Shown here piece after piece: positions 13,301-27,349 of a stretch of 64,000 nt of DNA (positions within the stretch are counted from its first letter, which is position 1; the number at the start of each line of letters is the position of its first letter). The DNA is from Trochalopteron elliotii (lineage: Eukaryota; Chordata; Aves; Passeriformes; Leiothrichidae): contig JANPWX010019802.1 in assembly GCA_024734555.1 (NCBI GenBank), forward strand, positions 1,191,342-1,255,341, given 5' to 3'. The translations under genes were made by a program, and so were the position numbers. The notes under the pieces were generated by a model. The model was not told where the DNA came from. It did not search any database and was given only the letters and a program-made list of their open reading frames with translations.

Positions 13301-16300
13301 TCTCTCACAATGGGATTACATGATGCAATTCCCTAAAGCAAAATTAAAGTTCAAGAAGGTTTTACCGCCACTTATAATTCTGTTTCTAGGATTTTTCAGG
13401 CTTGTGTAGAGCCTTCTAGGTGGACACTGGTAGAGTACTGGCTGTTCATACTCTGCTCTCACTATGTCAGGGCTCGCTGCTTGCATCAAGTAATTCTGTT
13501 TGAGTGATGTACTTTAGTTAGCAGCACTAACTAGAAGCATAGTATTCAACAAAGCTATTAGGACCATGTATTTTAAGGGAAAGAAGGCCTATGCTTGTAA
13601 GTAAATGAGGCCCATAGTGTGTTTTTGTGGTGAAGTATGGAAATGCTAAAGCTGGGATAGATTTGCTAAAACAAAACTTTTTATTTAGTCTTGCTTCTGG
13701 GTGCAGTAAATGGTTGTGAAAATTTCAAATCATCTTCTACTTGTTTAGGGACAGGAGAGGAAAATCTAAGTGGTAAGCTACCTGCAGATACAAATTAAAT
13801 CCAGTAAAAATAACACTTGCAGTATTTAAATAGTGGCTGGAACATGTAGAGCTTTCTTGCAGATGGATTTAAGGATCATACAGACCTTCCTTGCATAGCT
13901 AGGAAAAGTTGTTTGCTGGTTTCAGGTATAGTTAATCCAGATGTTTAAATAGCCTGAGCTCCTCACATGAGTGAACCTTTCTGGAAAGCACCTGCAGAAG
14001 TATTCAGGATGAATCTATTGCCTAGCTGTATGTTCTGCTGGCTGATACTGTTTGTCATGGTGAGAAAGTCAGACCTGTAACTGCAGGTGGATGATGTCTT
14101 GTGTATTGTTAAGTTCATAGTATGGGTCCATCACCAGCTGACACAGAGGTACATATGACCCGTTGTTATATTAATGGGGTGCTGATGTACTGTGGTACAT
14201 ATTAAAATTCAAAGTGGATTTGTCTTTGATCTATCAGAAATTTAGGATAACAATTGTCATTAATCTGTTATTCCCTCCATACTAACAGAAAGTCATTGTA
14301 TTTGAAACTCTTTATTTTGTAAGTAGACAGCTATTAAAAATACATTAATAATATACAGTGACTGTAATATGCTTTTTAAAAAATATTTGAAACAGCTTCC
14401 TTCAGTGGGAAAGACATAGGATTTCTTGAAGCTACTTGCAGAACAATCACTGTTTAATTGTCTTGGTTTAGTTTTCTTAACAATAGATGCTTGCAAAATG
14501 AGTTACCCTGTGTTGTCATGAAGCAGAGTATTGTTTTGGTATGTTGATTGCCTATTCATTGTGTCTCCCAGAGGATGCTGGAGTTAATTATCTAAAGTCT
14601 GACCACCAGTCCAGTTTGCTTTACCAGATCAGACACTTGGGCAGTAATCTCAGTGACACAGAGATACCGTAGGACTGAAACATGGAATACAAGCAGATTC
14701 CAAAGAACAGCGGGCTTTGACTCATCAGCAAGCTCTGCACATATGGGCAGAGAGTTAACTGGCACTGGGTTTTATTTCGAAGTCTCCCAGGTATTGACTT
14801 GCAGATGGGTGGATGAATGCTGTGATGGATGAAGGTCACATGTAGGACTCTGACTTTAACCTGTCTTGCTCCACTGGAGTACTACACCTTAAACTCTGAT
14901 AGCTCTTGCTGTTTCTCCAGTCATTTGGGGATTGTATTTTCATTCTTTGTTTCCAGGTTTGTCTGAGTTCTTACAACTTCTAGATAAACCTTCAGGATTT
15001 AGTATCCAGGTAGTATGTGTATGGCGTCACCAGTCTTGTTATTTTAAAAGCTGATTTGCTATTGAAAGTAATGCTTGCAAGTTGATTTTCCTAATAACAG
15101 GATCTGATGCTCTTCCTGAGTAAGACTGACTTCTTCAGACTTTGTCTGTAAGGAAGTGATCTGTGTTGATTCTAGCAACATAGTTTGCAGTATTGTGTCT
15201 CCACAAATCCAAATCCACACCGATGGCTATAAAATTGCTGCATTATTTAATAGTATTTTTTCTTCTTTATGAATTTTTAGTGTATATTTTAACTCATGGA
15301 CAGTAAAGCATGTCCTTGATGTGTGTTAAAAATATGTTTATATCCATATATAACATAAGCTAGCAAAAAAAAGGAATTGGTTTACAAAGCTCCATATTCT
15401 GATTTGTAGACCTGTTTCCTGTCAAACGCTGTTTCTGTCTCACTATGTTAAGGCTAGTTTTGTGCCCTTCGGCCAGAGTTCAAGGTAGCTTCTTTATCTT
15501 TTTTATTTATATAAGTCCTTAACACACTCCAAATTACAGCTGATTTTTTTCTAGTACAGCAGTTACAGTTTGTGACTATGTTTTGTCTGCACAGTGTTAC
15601 AATTTTTTTTTTTTTAAGTTTAGCTTTGTTAAATAAGCTCTGGTAGCAGAAAAAGAAATCCAGTCTGCTGTTAAATGGAATGAATTGTTGCTCATCAGTA
15701 ATTTGATGTTTACAGTTGATGCAGGATAAGAGCAAATTTTGTTAGCCCCCAAGTAAAGATTGGAATTTGTGGCTTCAGATTCCCTCTGCTCCAGCCCATT
15801 CAGGGAACAAAAATCTTTGCCACCTTGAAATTATTGAGGTCCTCAGAAGTGTCTGAAGGGTAATGAAGAAACCGAGGTCTTGAGGCGATGGGGAGAATGT
15901 AGGAAGGACATAATTTGGCCATGATAGATTAATTGGCAAAAAAAACTTGGGGGTATTGGCCAGTGAGAGTGGAATCCATGTCTCTTGGGGCTTTGGGAAG
16001 AGCAGCTGCAAAGATGTGATTTAAGCACAGCTCGAAAAGCATCTTGCATCTGCTTCTAGGCAGAAAAGGAGGGGGAGTGTGGGGATGCGTGTTGATCTCT
16101 GTGTTTGTTACCTAATTGCTTGATGATTATGCTTTACCATATAGAAATAATGCAATCTGTTATGGGCATCACTATGATAAATGCAGTGTTAATTCAAACA
16201 TTTGAATAGCAGTCAAGGCCACTTGAAGCCCTTTAAGGACTCAATCTATTGTGTTGGCCTTTTCACACATAGGTGGTAATTTTCCCCTCAAAAATTTTAT

Positions 16301-16504
16301 GTTGTTTCTGGCTGGCTACCTAGGAGCTATTTTTTATCAATTGTTTTTGTTGCAGTTTCATTTATGAAAATTAATTCCAAAATTGAAGTGCTACAACAAA
16401 TGCTTTACTTTTTTTCTATTTTCATGTATTGCTGCTACAGTCATTTTAAAGAAAAGTTTAAGATTGATTGTTACGTGTATGCCAGTGCTACTTTAAATTG
16501 GATC

Positions 16505-16640
16505 CTTTTGGCTCTTTGGGGTGGGGGTTTGTTGGGACTTTTTTGGGGAGGGGTTGTTTGGTTTTTTGTGTGCGCGTCTGGTTGTTTGGGGGTTATTTTG
16601 TAGGTCTTTTGGGTTATTTTAGGGGTCATTTTTATTCCTT
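16505..16640 (+). other. GT-rich tract with G-quadruplex-forming potential
   Basis: The tract is almost free of C and A on the + strand. G-runs at about 16518-16521, 16523-16527, 16534-16536, 16545-16548 and 16550-16553 are separated by loops of 1-8 bases, which fits an intramolecular G-quadruplex. Further GGGGG and GGGG runs follow. As the + strand is the sense strand of MAST4, the structure could also form in the pre-mRNA. Function is not shown. Confidence 0.55.
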
Positions 16641-17322
16641 CTTTAGAAGGAATACAGTCTCTCCTCTAATTGTGCACACTGAGGGGTGGAGGTGGCAGAA
16701 GCAGCTCTCAACAGCTGCTGTCTTTCTGCACTCATGCTGACCCGCAGGAGGTCAGGTGTTCTGATAGGAAGGGCTAACAAACTCCAAAGTTGAAACCTGT
16801 TCACAAAATGCAGCTAAGGGTAAAAAAAGTTCAGTCCAGTGTGCTTTGTATGCTTGTTTGTTTTGGAGATAGAAAAAAATAAGCAGTGGAAAAAAAATTG
16901 CAATAAAGCCTGTGGAAATGCTGTAGAGACTATGTATAAGGGCTAAATCTGTTTGATAGTGATTTTTATATCTTTAAATGCTTTGTATGATTTTAAGAAA
17001 AGCAGCCTTTTTTTCTGACATTGAAAGTATGTTCTTTCAAGCTAATGTACTGGTTTCTTTAAACATTAATTATCAAATTGTTTTGAGAATTTTCACATTA
17101 AAAGGATGAATGAACAGTTCTCTGTGAGTTACAAAATCCAGTCACTAATTCAAAATAAGATTCTGTTTCAGAATTTATTTTCAGAGAGACTATGAGAGAA
17201 GAAATTCTGAAATTCATTTCTAACCTGCTGGAAATGCATGCATTAATATGTCTGAATGTTTTTAATGGCTTCTCTTCACCCCACCATCTAATAATAATTT
17301 TTTTGTGTATCATCTCCAACAG

Positions 17323-17392
17323 GAAACAGTCCTCAAGATAGCCCTAGGAATTTCTCTCCCAGTGCCTCAGCCCACTTTTCTTTTGCACGAAG
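17323..17392 (+). CDS. MAST4: MAST4 exon b: Ser-rich NSPQDSPRNFSPSASAHFSF segment
   Basis: The 70-bp exon starts after CAACAG and ends CGAAG|GTAAGT, a consensus donor. It completes Gly30, encodes residues 31-52 (reading NSPQDSPRNFSPSASAHFSF and on), and supplies two bases of Arg53. The segment has three SP dipeptides or close variants, consistent with proline-directed phosphorylation, and is strongly conserved in MAST2 and MAST4 as I recall them. Phase with exons a and c is exact. Confidence 0.95.
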
Positions 17393-18087
17393 GTAAGTGG
17401 TTGTCTGTAGTATTGAACACACATTTTGCATAGAGGAAATGTTGCTGGATGCAGATACAAAAGGTGGTTGCAAATACATCTGTCAGGTCTGTCACTTAGA
17501 ATAAGTGTTAGCTCGGTTATGTAAACCCTTTTAAATCACAGTGGCAACAAATTACTGAATGTGTGATGCAATGCAAACATACTTTTTTGAATTTAAAAAA
17601 ATGGATTAATGATCTAGTTGTAATGAATCTTGGTTCAGACATTATTATCTTACCTACTGAGATGTGGGGATATTCTAAACTACTTGAAGGTTTCTTCCTA
17701 TGAGAAGTGTATTGCTTATAAGATCACTCTAATACAGGTCCTGATTTTACTGGTAGCAGCCATACCATTACCACACCTTGAATACCTGTCCTTGGCCTGT
17801 TTCAATATCTGTACCAATATCTGCGAGACAATCAGCATTGTCACAGGAGTGTTATGAGGCTTAATTAATGTTAGAGTTTTTGAAGATCTAAAGTGAATTT
17901 GAAGTGATCTATGAAGTAAATCATTGTTAAATGAACCATAACCAAAGTTGATAGCATGTCATGGGAGACTGCCTGTTTGTGCCAATGTGGTTCTCCATCA
18001 CTTAACACATTGTTGCCCTACTTCAGATTATATATTTGTTAACTATTAAGTCTGTGGAGGTAGGCAGAGTTTGTATGTTTACCCAGG

Positions 18088-18172
18088 AATGTATATGTAT
18101 ATATAAAAATATAAAAGTATATAAATATATATAAATATATAAATGTAAAAATATATAAATATATCTAAAAAT
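18088..18172. repeat. TATA/TAAA microsatellite-like tract
   Basis: Nearly pure A and T with repeated TATAAATATA units. It is a degenerate simple repeat. Confidence 0.75.
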
Positions 18173-19129
18173 TAAATTGGAATGCTTAAGCAGTGTCAGA
18201 CATGTAACTTTTGAGTTTGCACTGAGCTGTAACTTACCTGTAAAGTTTTAGTTACTTTATTTTGGGAGATCAGTGAAGCAGCACACACAAATTCTCAAAA
18301 GTAAGTGCAAGGAAATGTCTTAACTTTTTTTTTAAAGCTGCAAAGGGGTGAAAACTTGCATAAGTTTTTAATCTGAATCTAATTCATTTGTGGCAGTAGG
18401 TCTTGTCTAATAGTTTGTGATGCTACTTTTCAAATTATCTTAAAGTTGAGTATTTCTTTTGAATCTACTTCGTCTTGATAGTTTTCCTTTTGTTGGAGAT
18501 ACCATCTTTTTGGAGATTACATTTGTTTGTGAGCATATTTTTAGAAAGATTCATTAAACCCAGAAATAGGTTATAACGGAAAAAGCAGATGTGAAAGATT
18601 GAGCATTGCTTAAAAATGCAGCAGTCGGGAAATGGTTTTCCTTCCCCACCCATAATCAACAGAAAGTTTAAAACATTATACTTTTGCAAACCTTAAAATT
18701 CAGAATTAATGAAAAAGGGGGATTTGTTTTCCAGTGTTTCATTTGGATTTTGACCTCTCTAGAGCCCTGTAATGAGCTTTAAATAGAATCTTTAACTGAA
18801 GGAAATTTCTCTGATTTAGAAATATCTCACCACTTCAGTGGGATTCAAGAAACATTTAGAGCAATTTTCTGTGGAAACTGACTTTTTTTCTGTGTCAGTA
18901 TTGAAAATGCTTGATGACAATGAAATTTAAAACTGTGTTAATACAACTTCTTCTTAGGAATTTGGTATGTCTGTTGTGGTTGTTTTCATATAAGCTATAG
19001 CAGGATGAATTTTCGTAGTAAAATGCACTGTGGTTAATGAGAGCAGTCTGGCTTTATGCCTTTTCTGTTCTGTTTTGTAAATTTAATGGATATACAAAGG
19101 GAAGGACAAGGGTGATAGAGCAGTTTGGG

Positions 19130-19560
19130 GAAGGGGCAATGGTATTAAGGGTGTGGATATTCCTTTTTCATCCACTGCCTGCCAGTCAGTGCAGCAGTGT
19201 GAGGAAGAGAGGGAGAGGCAAAGGAAATTATTTGAAGCCTCCTCATTATTTGAAGCTACTCCCTTAGTGTAGCCCCTTCTCATCAGGCGCTGGCCGTGCC
19301 ATGCAGCAGCCACAGCAAAGGGAGCTGCCTCAGGGAGGTGGCCCTGTGCTGTGCTGCCCTGTCTGTGCTGCCAGCCATGGGCAGGGCTGAGGGTGGCCTT
19401 CCCCAGCACCTGGGCACCAAGCTGGAGGGTCACCTTTTCCTGCCCATGTCTGGTGGGTGATCAGTGCCCAGGAATAGCCTGTGCCTCTGGAAGTCAGCAC
19501 TTCTGCTCTTCTATGTACAAGTCCACCATCTACGAACCCATGGGTAGGTGATGGACTGCA
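19130..19560. other. GC-rich intronic block of unknown origin
   Basis: A GC-rich island in an AT-rich intron, with a short internal repetition of ATTATTTGAAGC at about 19227 and 19245. A 116-codon minus frame and a 66-codon plus frame cross it but neither has recognisable motifs. A decayed retroelement is the simplest guess. Confidence 0.3.
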
Positions 19561-21162
19561 CTTTCTACAGCTGCTGGAAAGTCAGTAAAACCTTACTTTA
19601 GGACAGAGGCAAGTGGTGTATCAAGAGTCCAGGGGAAAATGCTGTAGAGGCTTGGTCCCCCTTTTTCCCATAATCCCTTATGAATGCCTCCTGTTCTCCC
19701 ACCTTTGCCTCACAGATAACTTTCTGTGATAGCCTATCTGCACCCCTGACAGCCTTTCTGAGTGATTCAGGTACCCTCTCCACTGTGAGTTACTCAGTTA
19801 AAAAAATACTTACTTTCTCACAGATGCAGAATACATGGGTCTCACCCATGTTTAAATACTGTCTAAGTTCTTGTTTCAATTGTGAACAGCTAAGCCAGAT
19901 GAAGAGAAATTGCTTTTAGAATGGTGCTTTCATCTGGAGGCATCTCTTACTTACCTGGGTGAAGAAGAGAATGTAAAAGAATGGATTAAGGACAAGATTA
20001 TGGCAGGGGTGGAAAGTTTTTTCTAGGGTTCAGTATTTAACACAATTAGCAATCTCTGGCACATGTGCTCTTCATATTTTAATACTAATAATGTACTGTA
20101 GTTCCTTTTCTCACGCTTCATATGCACAAAGTCCCAGAGTTTTGATTGTAGTTTGTGGATGAATAAACGGATAAGTTGGAAAGAAGCAAGGGGCTTTTTA
20201 GACAATTAACTTGAAGGATGGGACCTTTTAAACCTCTGCATCAATAAGTTTCTTGATTTGACATAACTTAAGTTCCTCAAAATTATTCTTCAATTAATCT
20301 TCAGTTCTTCAAAAATTTCCCTTTTTGTGTCAATCAGACATGGGAGATGATCTTTGTAAAACAGATCTTCAGCTCTCCTTTACTCATGTTCATACCATTT
20401 GTTAATAAAAACTTGTCTTCTTTTGTTATTTATATATTATTTTGCCTTTTTTTAATGCATTTGATTCAATTGTATTGCAGTCATGGGCATCGAAATGACA
20501 GGTAAATTCTACTTTCTCAGAAAGCCAAACACTTCTCTCATAGTTGGTTTTTAGTTTGTCACGTTGAATGTTGAAGTTCCATGTTGTCTTTGCATAGATC
20601 ACCTCAGACAATGAAGAACATAAATCGGGTTTTGGTTATAATTTGTATATTTATTTTATTTTTTTATTCTGAGTGAGCATGATATTTTTCTCAAGATTTG
20701 TTTTTCCTGATTTATGTATGTAACATTTAACATTTAGGTTTGGTTTTACCTAATCATTGGCCTGCTAGTTTGCTGATACACTCTGCTGATGTCACTGAAG
20801 AATGCAACTACCCTTTTGTATCAATCAGACTGTGATGGTTATTCTGTGGCTCAGAGCACTGTGGTCTGCATTTGTTCACAATTTTTTTTAATTTGCTTCT
20901 CATTAATTTTCATGTGATGGACCTAAAAGTTGTGAACTTTCTGTCCATTTCTGTTTGTATTAGATAGCAGTTCTGTAGAGCTGTTCATTCTCTTTGTGGT
21001 TATTTCATCTCACAGATTTTTAACCATAAAGAAAAACACAATAAAAATAATACATCCTTGGTGAATGCTTGTTTATTTTTGTCCTTTGTGAAAGTATACT
21101 CTTGGTTAAAACCCGTGTTTGTATCATGCTTTTGGGATGCAGTTTTACACAGTGATACTTGA

Positions 21163-21354
<192 letters not shown>

Positions 21355-21805
21355 TAGCATCCTTCTCTTAGGAGAAGACAGTGTAGGTTGTGTTATATTT
21401 GACAGACTTGTAACTGACGTGTGATAGGAAATGTCTTTGCTTCCTGGAAATAAAAGCTAACTCACACAATGTGTGCTGTGAGTAGTGTTTAACTGCCCCC
21501 TTTTGATCTGCCTTACTTTAATCATACAGTAGTTTGGTATCAAGTTTTAAGTGAGGCTGCCTTGATAACAAGAAGAAAGGGAAACTGTCTATGACAGGAT
21601 TCATCTGTCCTGCATTAGACTGCTGTCTTAGGATGGGATGAATTGCACATTTGCCTTTCTTTTCCTTTGGCAATTGTGAGATGTTAGTGCATGATAATAG
21701 GTTAGATACCTATCCTTTTAGATGTAATCACAATAGAAGGAATCCTTTGGGATGCATAATAGAATAAGTTTAGCTTACTAATTTTTACCTTTTGGACCAG
21801 TTGTT

Positions 21806-22565
21806 TCAGTGTGATTGTGGTGGTTTAAAAAAACAGCTGGGACTTAAACTCCAAATAAGCCACCCCCCTTTTCCCCACCCTGCTCCAGTAAGAGGGGGAT
21901 AAAGGCAGAGACTTTGGGTTGAGATAACAATGTATGGAAAGCCCACAGCTAAGGAATAAGAAATGCACAGTAATGATAACAAAATTTACAAAAGAGAAGG
22001 TGCTTTACACACAAAAGGTGTTCAGCACCTCAGCTCAGTTCTCTGTGGCTGCTGAGACAAAGACAAGAGGGCATTTGCTCGCTGTGGCTTGTGTTCCCTG
22101 TCCCTGAGGCCGGAAAAAGAAACAATTAGGGACAAATCCCAAAAAAAGCTGGATTGTCCATGTTGTGCTGTCTGCCACAGACTGCTGGGCTCGCCTGTGG
22201 TTGTCAGTATTGGGCTGGGCTGGGCTCCCCTCAGGCTCACTTCTGCCAGTCTTGTGTCAGCCCCCTGCCGTATATGTACATCTTGTGTGCCACAGCAGTG
22301 CCAAGGATCCTGCTCCAGGACTTGGGAGCTGGCCATGGCAGAAATACCAGTCTCTGCTTTGTACATCTGCACGTTCTGTACTGGAGAGGGACGACTGTCT
22401 CACCTTGCAACCTGGAGCAAAGCTCTTGCTTGTGATAGTCACACCTGAGAGGCTGTGGAGATGGAGTGGTAGAGAAAGCCTGCTTGGAATGGCCAAGAGT
22501 TGACATTGTTACAGAGAACATCACTGCAGCCAAAGGCTTGGTCTGTGTAGATCCAGCTAGGGCTC
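21806..22565 (-). mobile_element. LTR-like endogenous retroviral element (probable solo LTR)
   Basis: A sharply GC-rich block in an AT-rich intron. It contains GGGTTGAGATAA (21916-21927), also found exactly in the LTRs at 48.5 and 62.5 kb and nearly so at 9.25 kb. By that shared module it has the same minus orientation. It also has CCCCTGCCGTATATGTACAT at 22262-22281, which on the minus strand gives a TATA-like site. No internal retroviral coding sequence flanks it. Boundaries are approximate and the family assignment is an inference. Confidence 0.55.
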
Positions 22566-23539
22566 TTCAGTGTTTTATGCCTCATATGCGTATAAAAGGT
22601 GTTTTACCTTTTATGAATGACACGCTTGACTGAATGGGTGATGACTGATTTTTTTAAGCTGTTTCTTGGGCAATTAAAGTAGGCTTTTTCTTCCCACTTC
22701 CAGTGGGTTTGTTCAGTTTCTCTTGTGAGACAATTGAGTTCCACATTCTGTACAATGATGAAATATGACCATTTTGTGTTATGATCAACTCTTACTTTAT
22801 TTTTGTCCAAAAAAACTTCTGGAAGGACAATTCTGTCTGTCTTAAACCATGTTGAGTAATTTCATGTATCTTAAGAACTTTTCCTCTAAAGCACTAATTT
22901 TGACCTCTGCTTTCTTTTCTGTGTAGATACTATTTTTGCCAAGTTAATTCCTTGGTTTCATGTAATTCCGTAAGCATTTTTGTTAGGGCATGTTTCTATA
23001 CCTCTTATTGGAACTAGATCAGATATGCTGTGCTCTTCACCTAAAATATATTGACATAAAGGAGTTTATATCAGATAAAAGTAATTGCCATAGAAACACC
23101 GTTGCAAGAAACAGGCTTGTGCTAGAACAGAGATTAAAAGCTGTGTCAAAAACAGATCAAAACACAGTTGTAATGTACTATCCAAATTCATTTATTTGAT
23201 ATCATCAATTTTAAAATGGTCATTCTAATTCATATACTTTTTTCCCACTTAAATTCACTAGCTGCTGTAGGCATCTTGGAATGTGGAGCAGTATTACGTG
23301 GTATTTGCGTATGCCGTCCATGCAGTTACGGACTTAGATGTCTTAACTTCTGTAATAGATCATGGTTGACTTAACCCATGATTATTTCTGACTAGAATGT
23401 ACAAATACTAAAATACTTACATCTTCCCTACCATTGAGTAAACAGTTTCTTACTTGTGGAAATAAACCTGTTTTTCCAATAAATACATTTTAATTTTGTT
23501 GAAGAAAGCAGCAGTAGAGAATTCATGCCATAAATATCT

Positions 23540-24340
23540 ATGGTGTCCCACCCTTAAGAGTAAGTGAGTACCCAAGATTGGTAAATACTTGTGGTTGAAA
23601 GAAATGACGGAAGTCAGATGATCCACAAAAGCTCACTAAGTTTTATTTGTAAATTACACACACTTGGGATAGAAACTGGTGTATTAGTCTCTGCTGTATA
23701 AGCACATCAGTGGGTTTTGCATAAAGGGGTGGGGTGAGAAGGAAAGAAAAAAAGAAAAAAAAAGGTCGGGGATGGGGAGGAAGAGATCCCCAGTCCTGCT
23801 TCCAGTATTACCCCAGCTGCTGGGGTATCTAGGGTGGTGGAAGTGCCCGAGGCTTCTGAGGGGGGTGCCATTTTATAGAGAAGCTGTTGCCACCCTGAAG
23901 GTGGGCTTCTCACTTTCTATGCAAATTAGTCATCAGTCACAGTCCATTCTTCCAGGTCCTTATGGAAATGGGTCAGAGGGTTTCAGGGGTCTTTGGCAGT
24001 CTTGATTCCCCTCCACTCTGCAGTCCATGCCTGCTTCTCCAGCTCATTTCTCTGTTTGTGCTGTACTGAGTGGTGCTTATCTCCAGGAGGTAAATCAAAG
24101 ACCTTTGTCCCAGAAAAGTGCTGTCCTACCTCTGTATGGCCTCTCGTCCAGTCACATCTTGTTCTTTCTCACAGCATTACTGCCAACAGTCCTTGGCTGT
24201 TGTTACCTACAGTCCTTGGCTGGTGCCACGGCCACCCTGCTATTGGTGTTGGAGACAAACACATTAGCTTTTATTGTCTTGGCTTCTGCAGTATCTCACG
24301 GTTAGTTTCTTTTTCTGTTTTGCCTGAGAGTTTGCTACTG
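23540..24340 (-). mobile_element. Possible second LTR-like block
   Basis: GC-rich sequence bounded by AT-rich intron. On the minus strand it shows a TATAAAA-like site near 23870-23876 and an AATAAA signal near 23642-23648 about 230 bases further on, the order expected of an LTR. It also carries a duplicated ACAGTCCTTGGCTG at 24186 and 24210, and a poly-purine run at about 23741-23765. It lacks the GGGTTGAGATAA module of the other LTRs. This could be another LTR family or an unrelated old insertion. Confidence 0.3.
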
Positions 24341-27300
24341 CTGATAAGCCCTGCAAAAGCACTTTGATATCCATTGAATTCTAAATCTAGCCACTGTTTC
24401 TTCACTTCTTACAGATGTTTTTCACTTTCTTTTTTTACCCCCTGGATAATGTATGTAAATCACAAAACCAAAACTAGAAGTGTACCCATCTAATTGGTTT
24501 CATGTACTTTTTCAGAATTTGAAAGACTTAGCACAGTTCAGCCTTCTCCTCCACATTATTACTAGTTCTTAGAAGAAATGAGAGACCAGTTCATACAACA
24601 CCATAAATGTACATATGGAATGCTCCCTTTTCAGTGATGAATAAATAAATTCACAGTAATCTAGACATGTATCAACCAGTGAGCAGAAAGAGTTTTTACA
24701 TATCACAGTAGAGCACAACTTTGATCTTCACAAGCCGTTGAAAGGCAAAGCAGGGGCCAAAGTATCTGTAGTTACCACAGTTATGCTGAGTGTAGCTCAG
24801 CATTTTTTGTTACCCTGTTTTTTTCATTTGTTTGTTTTTTAAGATTGAAAATTATGAGATGGATGGAATTACCTTTTTAATGGAAGCTCGTGTGTTTAGA
24901 AGTGGTGGAAGTACCACATACACCAGTTCTCACAACAAAATCAAAATTAAAATACCTTCTTCTTGATTATTCACTTGAAAAGAAGCTGCTGGTGTGTCTT
25001 ACTCTAGCACAGTTGGATCAAATCTTGGCAGCTAGAACATGCAGTTGAGATGATTATGTCTTCCAGGAGAGCAAACTTTATAAAAGTGATGAAGTGAGAC
25101 GTTACACAGATGTGTATTTTTCAAATCTGTATTTCTGTGTCAGAAGAGCATCTGCATTTCCATAATACACTACGGTTGAACATATTAAAAATACTTTAAC
25201 TCTTGTGTGATTTTTGGAGCATTAATTGTAGAATGCCAGGAGAAGTATTTTCTTTCAGAATTTTGCTGTAAGAATATGGATTTGTAGTAAAATCAGAATT
25301 TAGATCACCAAAAAAAAGTACTTTGTGCCTGTGATGGTCTAGATACAGCTGAGAGTGGTCAGCAGTAGGAAGATCCTCACTTTACTCGTGGTGGATCTAA
25401 ACTCTGTGACACCTTACATGAGAAGGGTGATATGAGTTATTTTCCCACTGGTCTTCCCATAATCCCCTGAAACCAAAGAGAGAGAGAATTATTTTCAGGG
25501 AATATCTACCTGTGATGCTCTGTATTGGGAAATTCTCCTGTGCTAGAGTATCTTCTGTTTTACAGAGCATGGCTGTGGGAAATATGCTGTGAGGTTAACT
25601 GCAGCTAGCTGCCATAGTGCAAGATAAGACAGCATTTACCTATGCTGTATGCTGAATTATGCATGATAATGTGCTAAGGCAGAATTCCATGCATGAGTTA
25701 CTGTAACTCAACAAGTTGCTACTTATCGTATGAGCTGTGGTAAATTCTTGGTGTGCATGCCTTGTAGCCTGCAGCAAAGCAAGGTAACACAGTCTTGCAA
25801 ACTTCAGCTTGTTCTGATGTGGTGCAGCATTCCCATGGTAGACCAGTCCTTCTTAGCCTTTTCTGCCAGTGGGTTTTCTTCTTTTTTTTTGCTTTTAGGA
25901 GATGACTTCATGAGATCTAGTGTGATAAAAAAGCTTTTCTTTTGCTTCTGAGAGTTAGGATATTAGCCTTTACCACACAAGTTACCAGGAGCTTGAAAAG
26001 ACTTTTTAGTTTCTGTGCTTACCAACCTGGTTATTATCTGCTGACCTTATCAATGCAGGGATAATATTAATACAGTACGAAAGTTTATTGATTTCGTTCG
26101 TTAGAAATGACGTAACAAAGAAACTCTTTACTGTGTTTGCCTCCATTGAAAAAGCTCCCAGATGGGGGCCTTGGTGTTCAGTATGAGAAGTCAGATAAGT
26201 AGTAAAGAGCACATGTAAATTATACACTGAAGAAATTAATTTCATTGAGAAATCTGACTGGAAACTGAAGAGCTCCAGAAAGATATTCAAATTTTTCAAC
26301 TTCCTGCCTTTTGGGGGGTAAAATATAAGAAATGTCTGCATGGTACTAAACAGCTTTTTGCAGTTGTACAAGAATATTTATGAATCAGCTAACTTGGAAA
26401 CTGGTTTTGGTACCAGAAGCAGTAGAGCATTTCTCTGTTTGTCAGTCCACATTAGCAAAGCTGGTTGTTAATGATTTGAACCATGTCTGTGTTCATTAAA
26501 AGGGGTGCCAGATCCAGGTCCATGGAAAAGTTCAGAGTTCTACCTGGAAGCCTCTAACATGGCTCAGGTAGAGCTCCATATAAACCTATGAAAATACAAT
26601 ACTATGGTCATTAGCACTGCTCATGTAATGCAGCTCTACACTATATTGAAATGTTACAAGGGTGGTTATCATGGTAACACTTCCATTTTCATACCTGTCC
26701 ATATCTTCCAGTTTTATATTAAGTGCATGGTTTTAGTGTAGTTCCTTTCACAGGTTTTGTCAGCCATATAACCAGTCTTGATAAACGTATTGAGTTCTCT
26801 AACTTTATTTTCAATGTACAATTTTTTATAAGATATTAGTGTATTAATTTTTTCAGCAAGATTTCAGATAGTATTTAATTTTATTTTTAAGGCCATTAGT
26901 AATGTCTTAAATATGGATAATGAAGTACCTTTATTATGAAGATTTACAGTTGTCATTGTGACAATAAGTTGTACTTTGCAGTTACCATGCTTAGGCTATC
27001 CTGTTCCAATAATTAATTCTCAGCACGCTCCATTTTAGCTATTCTTATGTATAGAATATATACATAAGATCAGATGTTGACATCAGATGTCATCATTGCC
27101 TTAGGAAACTTAAATTTTTGAAATGCAATGTGTCTTCTGCAACTGAAGTGTTTCTCTTTTTTTAATATTTACTCTATACTTATCTCATGAGTTTGAGTAA
27201 TTATTAATTTTCTTCTTTAATTTGGTAGTCAGACATGTGAAACAGTAACTATAATTTTTAACTTAAATTACTTTACTCATGAGCACCAAAAACATTGAAA

Positions 27301-27349
27301 ATGTTTTTTTCACTCTGATAGAAGCTTGTGTTTTCTTGTGCTCTTGCAG

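Larger units (their letters stand above)
6147..17322. other. Intron a-b, 11.2 kb
   Basis: The largest intron in the window. It contains a tRNA-like A-box remnant near 7770, a minus-oriented LTR at about 9107-9703, an unassigned GC-rich block at about 12960-13300, and a GT-rich tract with a G-quadruplex candidate at 16505-16640. The short reading frames across it have no recognisable domains and I regard them as chance. The intron ends with a CAACAG acceptor at 17317-17322. Confidence 0.85.

Noticed and set aside
22022..22533. Six overlapping frames of 79-119 codons on both strands.
   Set aside because: A GC-rich LTR-like block lacks stop codons in many frames; none resembles a known protein.
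23993..24367. 124-codon + strand frame.
   Set aside because: In a GC-rich possible LTR block, no recognisable domain, and a competing overlapping frame exists.
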